Of a stretch of 64,000 nt of DNA, positions 39,419-48,449 are shown in pieces. A model generated the notes under the pieces. The model had not been told where the DNA came from, searched no databases, and saw only the letters and a program-made list of their open reading frames with translations. Within the stretch, counting starts at the first letter, position 1, and each line of letters begins with the position of its first letter. Source of the DNA: Sphingobium faniae (GTDB lineage: Bacteria > Pseudomonadota > Alphaproteobacteria > Sphingomonadales > Sphingomonadaceae); NCBI GenBank assembly GCA_900100475.1, contig FMTU01000003.1, positions 363,536 through 427,535 of the forward strand. The letters are read 5' to 3'. The position numbers and the translations under genes are program-made.

Positions 39419-40582
39419 ATGGCGGACAAGACGGATGCAACCATCACTGGGCTGGACGGTCAGCCCCTGAACCTGCGCCGTGACTGGGATCTGATGACCC
39501 ACTGGATTTCCGATCACGCCATCCAGATCCTGATCGCGATGGGCGCGGCGGTCGCCCTCTATCTGCTGCTGACGGCGGTGCGGTCCTTCGGCACGCGGAT
39601 CAAGGGCAGGCCCGGCGATCATCTGGGCCTGTCCAATGTGCTGGGCCGCACCTTCGCCCGGACGACGCAATTCTTCATGGTGATGCTGTCGGCGTGGCTG
39701 GTGGCCGGTTACGCCGATCCCCCCGCCGCGCTTTACCGGACGATCGTCTTCCTCTTCACCATCGCGGCGGTCTTTCAGGCCGCCATCTGGCTGCGCGAGG
39801 TCATTCTGGGCCTGATCGAACGCAAGGCATCGGAAGACGGCCATGCCGACACGCTCAGCAACGCCATGGCGCTGATCCGCGTGCTCGTCACGGTGACGCT
39901 GTTCGCCATCGCGACAGTGGTGGTGCTCGATAATCTGGGCGTCAACGTGACCGGGCTGGTCGCGGGCCTCGGCATCGGCGGCATCGCCATCGGCCTGGCC
40001 GCGCAGGGCATATTTTCCGACCTGTTCGCCGCGCTTTCCATCATTTTCGACAAGCCGTTCCGGCGGGGCGAGATCATCACCTATGACCAGACGACCGCAC
40101 GGGTCGATCGCATCGGCCTCAAAAGCACGCGGCTTCGCGCGGTGACCGGCGAGAAGAAAGTCATCTCCAACGCCAATCTGCTTCAGAAGGAAATCACCAG
40201 CCTGCAAACCCTGACGCAGCGGCGGGTCAGCTTTGCGATTGGCGTCATCTATCAGACGCCGGAGGAGAAGGCCGACGCCATTCCCGCCATGCTGAAAGCG
40301 ATCGTGGAGAAGGAAGGGCATATTTTCGTCAATGCAGGCCTTGTCAGCTTTGGCGCGAGTTCGCTGGATTTCGAGTTGAATTTCGACGTGCCCGACCCGG
40401 ACCGCCATGATTATTTCCAATCGCGGCACCGCGTCGGCCTCGCCATCTGGAAGCGGTTCAATGCCGAAGGGATCGAGTTTGCCTATCCCACGCAGACCAG
40501 CTTCACCGCCGCGCCGGACGGAACGGCCGTCATGCCCTATCCCGACGTTCAGCCGGTGATCCGCGTCGACGACCGTCACTGA
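39419..40582 (+). CDS. mechanosensitive ion channel, MscS family
   Basis: 387 residues. Several N-terminal spans (about 30-150) lead to the pore helix and signature beta domain GIGGIAIGLAAQGIFSDLFA then ALSIIFDKPFRRGEII. A cytoplasmic C-terminus of ~130 residues follows (VSFAIGVIYQTPEEKADAIP). It relieves turgor on osmotic downshift. GGACAAGC upstream of the ATG. Intact. Confidence 0.93.
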   Translation: MADKTDATITGLDGQPLNLRRDWDLMTHWISDHAIQILIAMGAAVALYLLLTAVRSFGTRIKGRPGDHLGLSNVLGRTFARTTQFFMVMLSAWLVAGYADPPAALYRTIVFLFTIAAVFQAAIWLREVILGLIERKASEDGHADTLSNAMALIRVLVTVTLFAIATVVVLDNLGVNVTGLVAGLGIGGIAIGLAAQGIFSDLFAALSIIFDKPFRRGEIITYDQTTARVDRIGLKSTRLRAVTGEKKVISNANLLQKEITSLQTLTQRRVSFAIGVIYQTPEEKADAIPAMLKAIVEKEGHIFVNAGLVSFGASSLDFELNFDVPDPDRHDYFQSRHRVGLAIWKRFNAEGIEFAYPTQTSFTAAPDGTAVMPYPDVQPVIRVDDRH

Positions 40583-40693
40583 TCCCACGGATTCGGCCTG
40601 TCGCGAACCGGACTCGGCTCATCCCCAAGGCGTTGCGCGGGCGCAGCGGCCGAACCTACTGCTCCGCGCATGTGACATATGCGGGAGGCTGGA

Positions 40694-41092
40694 ATGAACT
40701 TCGCGAAAATCCTGATTGGCGCGGCGGCCTTGACCATCGCCGGCCTGACGCCCGCTGCCCATGCCGAAGGGCTGGGCGCGGAAGTGAATTATGGCCGCGC
40801 AGACGGCCATTGGGGCGCGGAAATCGGCGCGGGCTATGCCATGGGCATCGGCGGCTTCACCCTGACGCCGGGGGCCGGCGTCTATCTGCGCGATGGCGAT
40901 GAACGGCTCTATGGCCGGGTGGAGGCGGCCTATACGCTGCCCGCTTCGGCCACCATCGGCATTGGCGCGCGCTTCAGCAGCGACAATACGCGCCCCTATG
41001 CGACGCTGGCCATGCCGTTGATCCCCAAGCTGCGGGTCAAAGGCAATATCGGTCCCAAATATTATGCGGTCGGCCTGACGCTGGGTTACTGA
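40694..41092 (+). CDS. secreted beta-rich protein of unknown role
   Basis: 132 residues from ATG at 40694, after GGGAGG and CTGGA. A signal peptide ends near AHAEGLGAE (cleavage about residue 25). The mature part alternates strands (GHWGAEIGAGYAMGIGGFTL, VYLRDGDERLYGRVEAAYTL) and ends KYYAVGLTLGY with a terminal aromatic, like a small outer-membrane barrel. The end overlaps the convergent epimerase gene by 7 bp. Confidence 0.75.
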   Translation: MNFAKILIGAAALTIAGLTPAAHAEGLGAEVNYGRADGHWGAEIGAGYAMGIGGFTLTPGAGVYLRDGDERLYGRVEAAYTLPASATIGIGARFSSDNTRPYATLAMPLIPKLRVKGNIGPKYYAVGLTLGY

Positions 41093-42063
41093 CCCGCGCC
41101 CCAAAGGGTTCCGGGATGCAGCAGACCGTTCTTGAGAACGAGTCCGCCTTCCTGGTCCTTCGCCAGCAGCAGCGCGCCGTCCAGATCGACCCAATCCGCC
41201 CCCTGCGCCACCAGCGCGGCGGGCGCGATGCCAAGCGACGTGCCGAGCATGCAGCCCACCATGATCCGGAAGCCCCGCGCGCGCGCTTCCGCCGCGAGCG
41301 CCAGCGCTTCGGTCAGCCCGCCCGCCTTGTCGAGCTTGATATTGACCGCGTCGAAATCCCCCAGCCGGTCGAGGTCCGCTCGGGTGTGGCAACTCTCATC
41401 GGCGCAGAGCGGCAAAGGCGAGCGGACGCCTGACAGATGGCTTTCCTGCCCATGCTGCACCGGCTGCTCCACCATCTCCACCCCCAGTTCGGCAAGAGCC
41501 TGCGCTTGCGCCCCTATATCCAGCCCATGCCAGCTTTCATTGGCGTCCACGATCAGGCGGGCGGCAGGCGCGCCCCTGCGCACGGCGGCGATGCGGGCGC
41601 GGTCGCCCTCGCCCGTCAACTTGCATTTGAGCAATGAAAAGTGCCTGGCCGCGGCGGCGCGGGCATCGGCTTCCATGCGATCGGGGTCGTTGAGGCTGAT
41701 CGTGAAGGCGGTGGCGAGCGGCGCGGGCCGCGCCAATCCCGCCAGCTTCCATACCGGCGTCGCCACCCGCTTCGCCTCCAGATCCCAGAGCGCGCAATCC
41801 AGAGCATTGCGGGCCGCGCCCCGCGACATGGTTTCGAGCAGCGCAAGCCGATCGAGCGGCCCGGCATAGGCGTTGATGGCCGCCGCGCAGCCCTGCGCGC
41901 TTTCCCCCTCATAATAGATCGCGGTGCCCTCCCCGCGCCCGATCAGTCCGTCCTCCTCCACGGTGCAGACCACGACATCGACGAAGGTCTTCGCCCCCCG
42001 GCTGATGATGAAAGCGCCCGCTACCGGCCAGCGCTCGACAGTTGCGGATAATATGCGGATCAT
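41086..42063 (-). CDS. dgcA: dipeptide epimerase (enolase superfamily), DgcA-like
   Basis: 325 residues from ATG at 42063 (CACAGGAA upstream). Enolase-superfamily residues are in place: FSLLKCKLTG (base Lys), IVDANES (Asp), MVEQP (Glu), CADESC (Asp) and VNIKLDKAGG (second base Lys). The usual substrate of the close family is L-Ala-D/L-Glu, from peptidoglycan recycling; DgcA acts on N-acetyl-glutamate-like ligands. The symbol is tentative. Confidence 0.8.
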   Translation of the reverse strand: MIRILSATVERWPVAGAFIISRGAKTFVDVVVCTVEEDGLIGRGEGTAIYYEGESAQGCAAAINAYAGPLDRLALLETMSRGAARNALDCALWDLEAKRVATPVWKLAGLARPAPLATAFTISLNDPDRMEADARAAAARHFSLLKCKLTGEGDRARIAAVRRGAPAARLIVDANESWHGLDIGAQAQALAELGVEMVEQPVQHGQESHLSGVRSPLPLCADESCHTRADLDRLGDFDAVNIKLDKAGGLTEALALAAEARARGFRIMVGCMLGTSLGIAPAALVAQGADWVDLDGALLLAKDQEGGLVLKNGLLHPGTLWGAGQ

Positions 42064-42271
42064 GCGGCGTTCCTGTGAGATGAAGCGGCGGGGCGGGCGT
42101 TCTGGTCCCACTCATAAAGTCATGCCGGCCGTTTTCCAATCACGCGGCAAGCGGGTGGGTTTCAGGGAGCCGTTGCGCCTCCCTATTTCTGTCCGGCTCT
42201 CTTGCGGCAAAAGGTCCTACCCGCCGGACGGCCATTGAGGCTTGATGGCGGGCCTGCTAAGCGCGGCCGTC

Positions 42272-44059
42272 ATGGATGATAAGACGCAGTCATCGCCCCG
42301 CGCCGCCGAACGGCCGCCCCTTGGCAGCCTTGGCATGGTGTGGAGTTTCGCCCGGCGATATCCCGCGCGCATCACGGGCGCAGCGCTGGCCCTGCTGGTT
42401 TCTTCCGCCGCGACGCTGGCCATTCCGGGCGGATTTCGGCTGGTCATAGACAAGGGCTTCATGGGCGGCGGCGACATCGGGCGCTGGTTCCAATATCTGT
42501 TCCTGATCGTCATCGTCCTGGCGCTCGCCACGGCGGTGCGATATTATTTCGTGGCGTGGCTGGGTGAAAGGGTCGTCGCCGACATCCGATCGGCCACGCA
42601 GGCCAATTTGCTGCGGCAGGCCCCTCGCTTCTTCGAGGAAAATCGCCCTTCCGAAATCGCGTCCCGCATGACGTCGGACACGGCGATCATTGATCAGGTC
42701 GTCGGGTCCACCGTATCGGTGGCGCTTCGCAATATCGTCACGGGCGTGGGCGGGCTGATCTATTTGTTCGCACTGGCGCCCAAGCTCGCCGCCTTGCTGC
42801 TGCTGGGCATCCCGGCGATCGTGCTGGCGATGGTCAGCCTAGGCCGCCGCGTCCGCAAGCTGTCACGCACCAGCCAGGACAGGCTCGCCGATGTCGGCAG
42901 CACCACCTCCGAAGTGCTGGGAGCGATGAAGATCGTGCAGGCCTTTGGGCAGGAACAGCGTGAGGCGGCGCGATTCGACGGCACGGTCGAGGCGGGGTTT
43001 GCGACAGCACGCCGCCGCATATTGCTGCGCGCATTCATGACGGCGGTGGTGATCGCGCTTGTCTTCGGGTCCATCACGGCGGTGATGTGGCAGGGCGCTG
43101 TCGATGTGGCGGCAGGCCGGCTTTCGGGCGGGAGCATCGCTGCTTTCGTGTTGACCGGCGGTCTGGTGGCAGGCGCATTCGGCGCCTTGTCGGAAACCTG
43201 GGGCGATCTCCTGCGGGGCGCGGGCGCGGCCAGCCGCCTGCATGAACTGATGACCGCAGTGCCGCAGATCGTGCCTCCAGCGCAGCCCAAGGCTCTTCCA
43301 CGCCTGCCCGACGGCGCGCGAATGGAGTTCGACGGGGTTCATTTCCATTACCCGACCCGGCCCGACCAAGCCGCGCTCAACGGCGTGTCGCTGGACATAG
43401 CGCCCGGCCAGACCGTCGCTGTCGTCGGCCCTTCGGGGGCGGGTAAATCGACCCTGATCCAGCTTGCCCTGCGTTTTTACGATCCAGACGCGGGGGAGAT
43501 CCGCCTGAATGGCGTTCCTCTGCGGGACACCGACCCGGCGGACTTGCGCGGCATGATGGCCATGGTCCCGCAGGAAAGCATCATCTTTGCGGCCTCCGCT
43601 CGCGACAATCTGCGCTATGGCCGATGGGACGCCACGGACGAGGAAATCTGGGCGGCGGCGCGCGCCGCCAACGCCGAGACCTTTCTGAGCGCCCTGCCGG
43701 AAGGGCTGGACAGCCATTTGGGCGAAGGCGGCTCGCGTCTGTCAGGCGGCCAGCGCCAGCGCGTTTCGATTGCCCGCGCCCTGTTGCGCGATGCGCCCAT
43801 CCTGTTGCTGGATGAAGCCACTTCCGCTCTGGATGCGGAATCGGAAGAGCTGGTGAAGGACGCGCTCGAACGGTTGATGCGAAACCGGACGACCATCGTG
43901 ATCGCGCATCGGCTGGCGACGGTCCGCGCGGCCGATCGCATCATCGTGCTGGATGAAGGCCGGGTGGTCGAACAAGGCGATCATGCCGCGCTGGTGGCGG
44001 AGGGCGGTCTCTATGCCCGGCTGGCTCGCCTGCAATTTCAGGACGGCGTTGTGGCCTGA
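42272..44059 (+). CDS. MsbA-like ABC exporter, fused TMD-NBD
   Basis: 595 residues from ATG at 42272. Six spans (about 30-310) then an ATPase: Walker A GPSGAGKSTLIQ, Q loop MVPQES, signature LSGGQRQRVSIARALL and Walker B ILLLDEATSALDAES, H loop IAHRLATV. It works as a homodimer; lipid or lipopolysaccharide export is likely for this family. The 208-bp gap upstream shows no other gene. Confidence 0.92.
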   Translation: MDDKTQSSPRAAERPPLGSLGMVWSFARRYPARITGAALALLVSSAATLAIPGGFRLVIDKGFMGGGDIGRWFQYLFLIVIVLALATAVRYYFVAWLGERVVADIRSATQANLLRQAPRFFEENRPSEIASRMTSDTAIIDQVVGSTVSVALRNIVTGVGGLIYLFALAPKLAALLLLGIPAIVLAMVSLGRRVRKLSRTSQDRLADVGSTTSEVLGAMKIVQAFGQEQREAARFDGTVEAGFATARRRILLRAFMTAVVIALVFGSITAVMWQGAVDVAAGRLSGGSIAAFVLTGGLVAGAFGALSETWGDLLRGAGAASRLHELMTAVPQIVPPAQPKALPRLPDGARMEFDGVHFHYPTRPDQAALNGVSLDIAPGQTVAVVGPSGAGKSTLIQLALRFYDPDAGEIRLNGVPLRDTDPADLRGMMAMVPQESIIFAASARDNLRYGRWDATDEEIWAAARAANAETFLSALPEGLDSHLGEGGSRLSGGQRQRVSIARALLRDAPILLLDEATSALDAESEELVKDALERLMRNRTTIVIAHRLATVRAADRIIVLDEGRVVEQGDHAALVAEGGLYARLARLQFQDGVVA

Positions 44060-44096
44060 ACCGGCGGCCAATCCACCAACGGCCAAACCGACATCT

Positions 44097-44513
44097 TCAA
44101 TTCACAACACCGCGATGTGCCTGCTTGATGACATGATCGAGGATGGCGGGATGCAGCGGCCTGTCAAAGACGCATCCCGATTCATGCGCCTGCGTCCACA
44201 GGACAGCGGCCCGGCGTCCTTCAAAACCGGGCAGAGCAATCCACAACTCCTTGCCGGGGCTCAATTTCGCAAAGCTCTGGAGACGAAAGCCCGTGGCCGA
44301 CAGATCGGTGATCCGGCTGGTGAACCAGTTTTCCCCCGGACGGCGAATCCTGACGCCGATGGTCACGGATTGCCGGTCGGCTCCGCGCTTTTTCCGATCC
44401 GGCCCGGTCTGCCGTTCGGCATCGATGGTCCGATGTCGTGTCATTCCAGGTTTTTTATGCGCCTTCATCCTAACCAACCCGTTAACAGGCGAAGGCGAAG
44501 CGATATCCGGCAT
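44097..44513 (-). CDS. PilZ domain protein
   Basis: 138 residues. The c-di-GMP-binding parts are DRKKRGADRQSV (RxxxR-type) and DLSATGFRLQS ((D/N)xSxxG). Length and layout fit single-domain PilZ proteins. A GGDEF cyclase is encoded at 51845-53620. The ATG is only 6 bp from the exbD terminator upstream on the same strand, so it probably has its own start inside the terminator region or is read through. Confidence 0.85.
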   Translation of the reverse strand: MPDIASPSPVNGLVRMKAHKKPGMTRHRTIDAERQTGPDRKKRGADRQSVTIGVRIRRPGENWFTSRITDLSATGFRLQSFAKLSPGKELWIALPGFEGRRAAVLWTQAHESGCVFDRPLHPAILDHVIKQAHRGVVN

Positions 44514-44540
44514 GAAAAAGGGCCGCCAAAGCGGCCCTTT
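44514..44540 (-). terminator. intrinsic terminator after the tonB-exbBD operon
   Basis: Read leftward: AAAGGGCCGC, loop TTTG, GCGGCCCTTT, then TTC. The stem is 44517-44526 with 44531-44540. It follows the second exbD stop by 70 bp and ends the leftward operon. Confidence 0.85.
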
Positions 44541-44610
44541 GAGGGAGGAAATTTCTGTTTTCCAACATGCGAAAAGGGGATCTTATTCCTTTCCCTTCAT
44601 GTTGGACAGA

Positions 44611-45033
44611 TCAGAAATTGCCATATTGTTCGTTGCCGACGAAGCCCAGCTTCGTGACGCCAGCGCGTTTGATTTCCGCCAACACCTGATCAACCACGAC
44701 ATAGCGGGTCTGGGCATTGGGCTGGAACTGCAATTCCGGTTCGACCGGCAGGCGCAGCGATTGCTGCAGATATTGACGCAGCGTCAGCAGGTCAATCGCC
44801 GAACCGTTCCAGGTGATGACGCCGCTGGGATCGATCGCGACCTTGTTCTTGACAGGGTCGATCACGGTATCCGTCGGCGGCGCGTTCTGCGGCAGGTCGA
44901 TCTTGACCGCGTGGGTCTGGATCGGGATGGTGATGATGAACATGATGAGAAGAACGAGCATGACGTCGATCAACGGCGTCGTGTTCATTTCCATCATCGG
45001 TTCGCCATCGTCGTTTCCGGCACTCATAGCCAT
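44611..45033 (-). CDS. exbD: ExbD/TolR biopolymer transport protein (second copy)
   Basis: 140 residues: a short acidic cytoplasmic start, EMNTTPLIDVMLVLLIMFII (single span with the essential Asp), and a periplasmic domain with TWNGSAIDLLTLRQYLQQ. It differs from its neighbour at 45055-45543 in the periplasmic part. Two exbD genes behind exbB are usual in sphingomonads and energise TonB-dependent uptake. Confidence 0.93.
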   Translation of the reverse strand: MAMSAGNDDGEPMMEMNTTPLIDVMLVLLIMFIITIPIQTHAVKIDLPQNAPPTDTVIDPVKNKVAIDPSGVITWNGSAIDLLTLRQYLQQSLRLPVEPELQFQPNAQTRYVVVDQVLAEIKRAGVTKLGFVGNEQYGNF

Positions 45034-45054
45034 CAGGCGATACTCCTAGAACTT

Positions 45055-45543
45055 TTACAGCCGCTGCGTCTGGGTACCCGGTTCGGGTTCGGAAATGAAA
45101 CCGACCTTCGGGAAACCAGCGCGTTGCATCGTATAGATCGTGCCACCGATGCAACGGTAGGGGACGTTGATGTCGCCGCGAATATGGACTTCGGGCAGAT
45201 CTTCGGGGGTCATGTTTTCAACACCACCCGCTTTCTTGATATCCGCTTCCAGCTTCGCGACCGCACGATTGAGCAGGTCATCGGAGGAAACCCGGGTCAG
45301 GTTCCAATATACAGCGCAACTGCCGTCCGGAGCGGACGTGACCGACAGGGAAACATTTTCCGGCTTCGTTGTCGTCGGCTCGAACGCCACCTTGGGGAGC
45401 TGCAACTGAACTGTCTGGACGACGACCGGGACCGCGATGAGGAAGATGATGAGCAGCACCAGCATGACGTCGACGAGCGGCGTCGTGTTGATGTCGGACA
45501 TCGGCGTTTCTTCACTGCTGTCGGAGCCAACACTCATTGCCAT
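45055..45543 (-). CDS. exbD: ExbD/TolR biopolymer transport protein (first copy)
   Basis: 162 residues with MSDINTTPLVDVMLVLLIIF (Asp in the span) and a periplasmic domain of ~110 residues containing ENMTPEDLPEVHIRGDINVP. It has two cysteines (SCAVYW, RCIGG), which may form a disulfide. Sits between exbB and the other exbD. Confidence 0.93.
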   Translation of the reverse strand: MAMSVGSDSSEETPMSDINTTPLVDVMLVLLIIFLIAVPVVVQTVQLQLPKVAFEPTTTKPENVSLSVTSAPDGSCAVYWNLTRVSSDDLLNRAVAKLEADIKKAGGVENMTPEDLPEVHIRGDINVPYRCIGGTIYTMQRAGFPKVGFISEPEPGTQTQRL

Positions 45544-45656
45544 TGATAATATCCTAACATGCGTCTCTATGGCGCCCCGTCAAACGAGGCCCATGACCGG
45601 TCGGGAACCAGGCGATCGCAGCCGCCCGCCGGTCCCCGGACCGGTTTTTCAAGCGA

Positions 45657-46421
45657 TCAGGCCTTGGTCGGCGCAGCAGCCGGCTTGGCAGCCGATGCCG
45701 CAGGGGCAGCAGCCACGGCCGGACGAACCGCACCGTTCGAAACCAGATAGGCCAGCAGATCGACGGTGAAGCTGTTGAGCTGTTCCGCGATCGACTTGTT
45801 GCGACGCTGCAGGAAGTTGTATGCAAGCACCGCGGGAACGGCCACGGCCAGACCCAGAGCGGTCATGATAAGCGCTTCACCGACCGGACCGGCAACAGCG
45901 TCGATCGAAGCCTGACCGGCGGCGCCGATCTTGATGAGCGCGCGGTAGATACCGATAACCGTACCGAACAGACCGATGAACGGCGAAGTTGCGCCAACGG
46001 TCGCAAGGAAGGCCAGACCGCCGCCAAGGCTGGAGTTGATCTGCGCTTCCGAACGCGCGAGCGAGCCGTGCAGCCAGTCATGCGCTTCGACCGGGTCGGT
46101 CAGCTTGGTGTGTTCTTCCTGCGCCTTGATGCCGTCATCGACAATCTGCTTGTAGGCGGAATTCTTTTCCAGCTTCGCCGCGCCTTCCTTCAGGCTGGGC
46201 GCGCGCCAGAAGGCCGCGCGGACCTTCTTGCCCTGGTTGATGACCTTCTGCTGTTCGATCAGCTTGGTGAACAGGATATAGAAAGTGCCAACCGACATGG
46301 CGCAAAGGATGATGAAGACGGTCCAGGCGATGACGCCGCCCTGTTCAAGGGCTTCCATCAGGCCGTAGGGATTGGACGCCTTTGGGGCGGCGGCCGCTGC
46401 GATAGACATCAACATGTTCAA
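45657..46421 (-). CDS. exbB: ExbB/TolQ proton-channel protein
   Basis: 254 residues. Three spans: GVIAWTVFIILCAMSVGTFY near residue 29, then ATVGATSPFIGLFGTVIGIY near 140 and ALIMTALGLAVAVPAVLAYN near 188, matching MotA/TolQ/ExbB. The C-terminal Ala/Pro-rich tail (AVAAAPAASAAKPAAAPTKA) is cytoplasmic. Drives TonB with ExbD. Confidence 0.93.
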   Translation of the reverse strand: MNMLMSIAAAAAPKASNPYGLMEALEQGGVIAWTVFIILCAMSVGTFYILFTKLIEQQKVINQGKKVRAAFWRAPSLKEGAAKLEKNSAYKQIVDDGIKAQEEHTKLTDPVEAHDWLHGSLARSEAQINSSLGGGLAFLATVGATSPFIGLFGTVIGIYRALIKIGAAGQASIDAVAGPVGEALIMTALGLAVAVPAVLAYNFLQRRNKSIAEQLNSFTVDLLAYLVSNGAVRPAVAAAPAASAAKPAAAPTKA

Positions 46422-46489
46422 GACTTCCCTCTCAAATAGATCGTAAGAAAGGGGAGCCGGCGCGGGACGCCAGCCTCCCCGTCACTGAA

Positions 46490-47146
46490 TTACTCCGGCA
46501 ACCGCCATGTGATGCGGCCAGTGTAGGTGTCGGCCATCGGCTGACCGTCACTTCCCTTCGCCGGCTTGAAGCGCGCGCGCCTCGGCAGCAGACGGCAGGT
46601 GGCCTCGTCGAGGTCGGGATGCCCGGTCGAAGAGGTGATCGTGCAGTTGGTCACACGGCCATCGCCGTCGATTTCCAGCCTGAAACCGGCGGTGCCCGCC
46701 CGTTCCTCACGCTGTGCGCGGCTGGGATAGTCGGCGTCGCTGAGCCAACTGCCCGGCGACGACCTGGGGGACGCGCGGGTAGCAGCAACCGGCGGCGCGG
46801 GCGGAGGCGGCGGCGGAGGCGCCGCGACTGGAACCGGGTTGAACACCGGCGGAGGCGTGCGCACCGTCTGGATCGGCGGCGCGGGGGCCGGCGTCTGCAC
46901 GATGGGCGGAGGCGCTACGACCGGCGGCGGCTCGACCGGTTGTTCGGGCGGCGGCGGTGGCGGCTCCTCATCAGGTGGCGGTGGTTCCTCTTTCACGTCG
47001 ATCACATTCAGCTGTTCCGCCGCCTTTTTGACATATTTCATGCCAAGACCGGTGACGAAGGCATAGCCGAGAACAGCGTGAATCAGGGCGACGATGATGA
47101 TCGAGATCGTGCGACTCGATCCTTGCGAGTGGTCAGCATAGGCCAT
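46490..47146 (-). CDS. tonB: TonB energy transducer
   Basis: 218 residues: N-terminal span (SIIIVALIHAVLGYAFVTGL, about 14-33), a Pro-rich periplasmic spacer (about 55-125, EEPPPPDEEPPPPPPEQP) and a C-terminal TonB domain (DYPSRAQREERAGTAGFRLE, CTITSSTGHPDLDEATCRLL). It opens TonB-dependent outer-membrane receptors using the ExbBD proton motor. First gene of the operon; the 253-bp gap to 47400 must hold both promoters. Confidence 0.93.
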   Translation of the reverse strand: MAYADHSQGSSRTISIIIVALIHAVLGYAFVTGLGMKYVKKAAEQLNVIDVKEEPPPPDEEPPPPPPEQPVEPPPVVAPPPIVQTPAPAPPIQTVRTPPPVFNPVPVAAPPPPPPPAPPVAATRASPRSSPGSWLSDADYPSRAQREERAGTAGFRLEIDGDGRVTNCTITSSTGHPDLDEATCRLLPRRARFKPAKGSDGQPMADTYTGRITWRLPE

Positions 47147-47399
47147 TCGGCAACGACACTCCTTAACTCAGCTTACTAGTTGTTATTGTACAAATCAGCC
47201 AAAAACGACCTATGACGTCCGGGGCTTCCCGGTCGTCCTTGGCCTATATCCGTCTCATTTGCTACCCTTCAAATTCCTATCGCGGCATCCGCCGCCACGC
47301 AAACGCTTTATCGCTTCCCCGGTTTACGTTTACAAACAATCTTAGCATCTCGCCATCGAATGGCTTGCATGTGACATAGATGCAACGGATTTCCAGCAT

Positions 47400-48311
47400 A
47401 TGACGGACAAGACAATGAAATATATTCGAGAGTTGGGGAAACCGCTTTGGGCCTGCCTCATTTTCGCCGCGAACCCTGTGATTTGGGCAAGTCCGGTCGC
47501 TCATGCGGCTCCCCAGGAGGCGCAATACCCAGCGCTCTCGCCCCTGTCCTACGCCGACATGGTCGACCTGGCCGATGCAGCGCCCGTCATCGCGCAAGTG
47601 CGTATCCGCAACAGCATTGCCTTGTCGGCCGATCGGGCAGGAAATGTGCCGCCGGGCTATCGGCGCTTTTATATCGAGGCCGATGTGACGGCCCTGATTC
47701 GCGGCGAAGGGGGCATCAGCCCGACCGTCACCTATCTTTACGACGCGCCCCTTGACGCGCGCGGAAAGGCGGCGAAGCCGAAAAAAAAGGCGCAGATGCT
47801 GCTGTTCGCAAAGCTGGGCACGCGGCCGGGGGATATTCAACTGGTGGCGCGGGACGCCCAGCTCCCCGCCACGCCAGCCGAACTGGAGCGGGCGAAAGGC
47901 ATTGTTTCCACTCTTGTCGCGCCAGACGCGCCGCCCCGCATCCTGGGAACGGGTGACGCCTTTCACGTATCGGGCACGATTGCGGGGGAAGGAGAGACCC
48001 AGATCTTCCTCCGCACGGAAAATGGCGATCCTGTCTCGCTTTCCATCATAAGGCGGCCGGGTCAGGAACCGCGATGGGCCGTGGCGCTGGGGGAAATCGT
48101 CGATGAAGCGGCCCGCCCCCCCCAAGCCGGCAGCCTGCTGTGGTATCGTCTGGCCTGCGCCCTCCCCTCCACGCTTCCGTCCCGGTCGGTTCGCACCTTG
48201 TCCCCGCTCGATGCTGAAGCCGCGCAAGCCGACTATCAATTGGTCGTGCAGGCGCTGGGCCAGTGCGAGCGAACGAGACCCGTTGCCCAGACGGCAGACC
48301 AGCGGCGCTGA
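47400..48311 (+). CDS. secreted hypothetical protein
   Basis: 303 residues with a signal peptide (PLWACLIFAANPVIWASPV, cleavage about AHA-AP near residue 37). The mature part has strand-rich segments (VIAQVRIRNSIALSADRAG, FYIEADVTALIRGEGGISPT). It resembles a sphingomonad conserved family of unknown role. An internal ATG at 47415 (MKYIREL) could be the true start. Confidence 0.7.
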   Translation: MTDKTMKYIRELGKPLWACLIFAANPVIWASPVAHAAPQEAQYPALSPLSYADMVDLADAAPVIAQVRIRNSIALSADRAGNVPPGYRRFYIEADVTALIRGEGGISPTVTYLYDAPLDARGKAAKPKKKAQMLLFAKLGTRPGDIQLVARDAQLPATPAELERAKGIVSTLVAPDAPPRILGTGDAFHVSGTIAGEGETQIFLRTENGDPVSLSIIRRPGQEPRWAVALGEIVDEAARPPQAGSLLWYRLACALPSTLPSRSVRTLSPLDAEAAQADYQLVVQALGQCERTRPVAQTADQRR

Positions 48312-48449
48312 ATGCCGCCATGCCAAACCGGCGCGTTCCGCTCCATCGGGAAACGGAGCCGTTTCCCGATGGCCGCTTTTCCTTGGACTATGCCGCCCGG
48401 GCCGCTATCAGCGCGGCCCTGACCTGCTGGAAGGATATAAGGATAGGCC

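Noticed and set aside
39152..40588. A 478-codon minus-strand frame opposite MscS and the end of topoisomerase IB
   Set aside because: No domain, biased composition, and both sense genes are certain.
44143..45546. A 467-codon plus-strand frame opposite both exbD genes
   Set aside because: Asp/Arg/His-rich shadow; the exbD genes have the conserved span.
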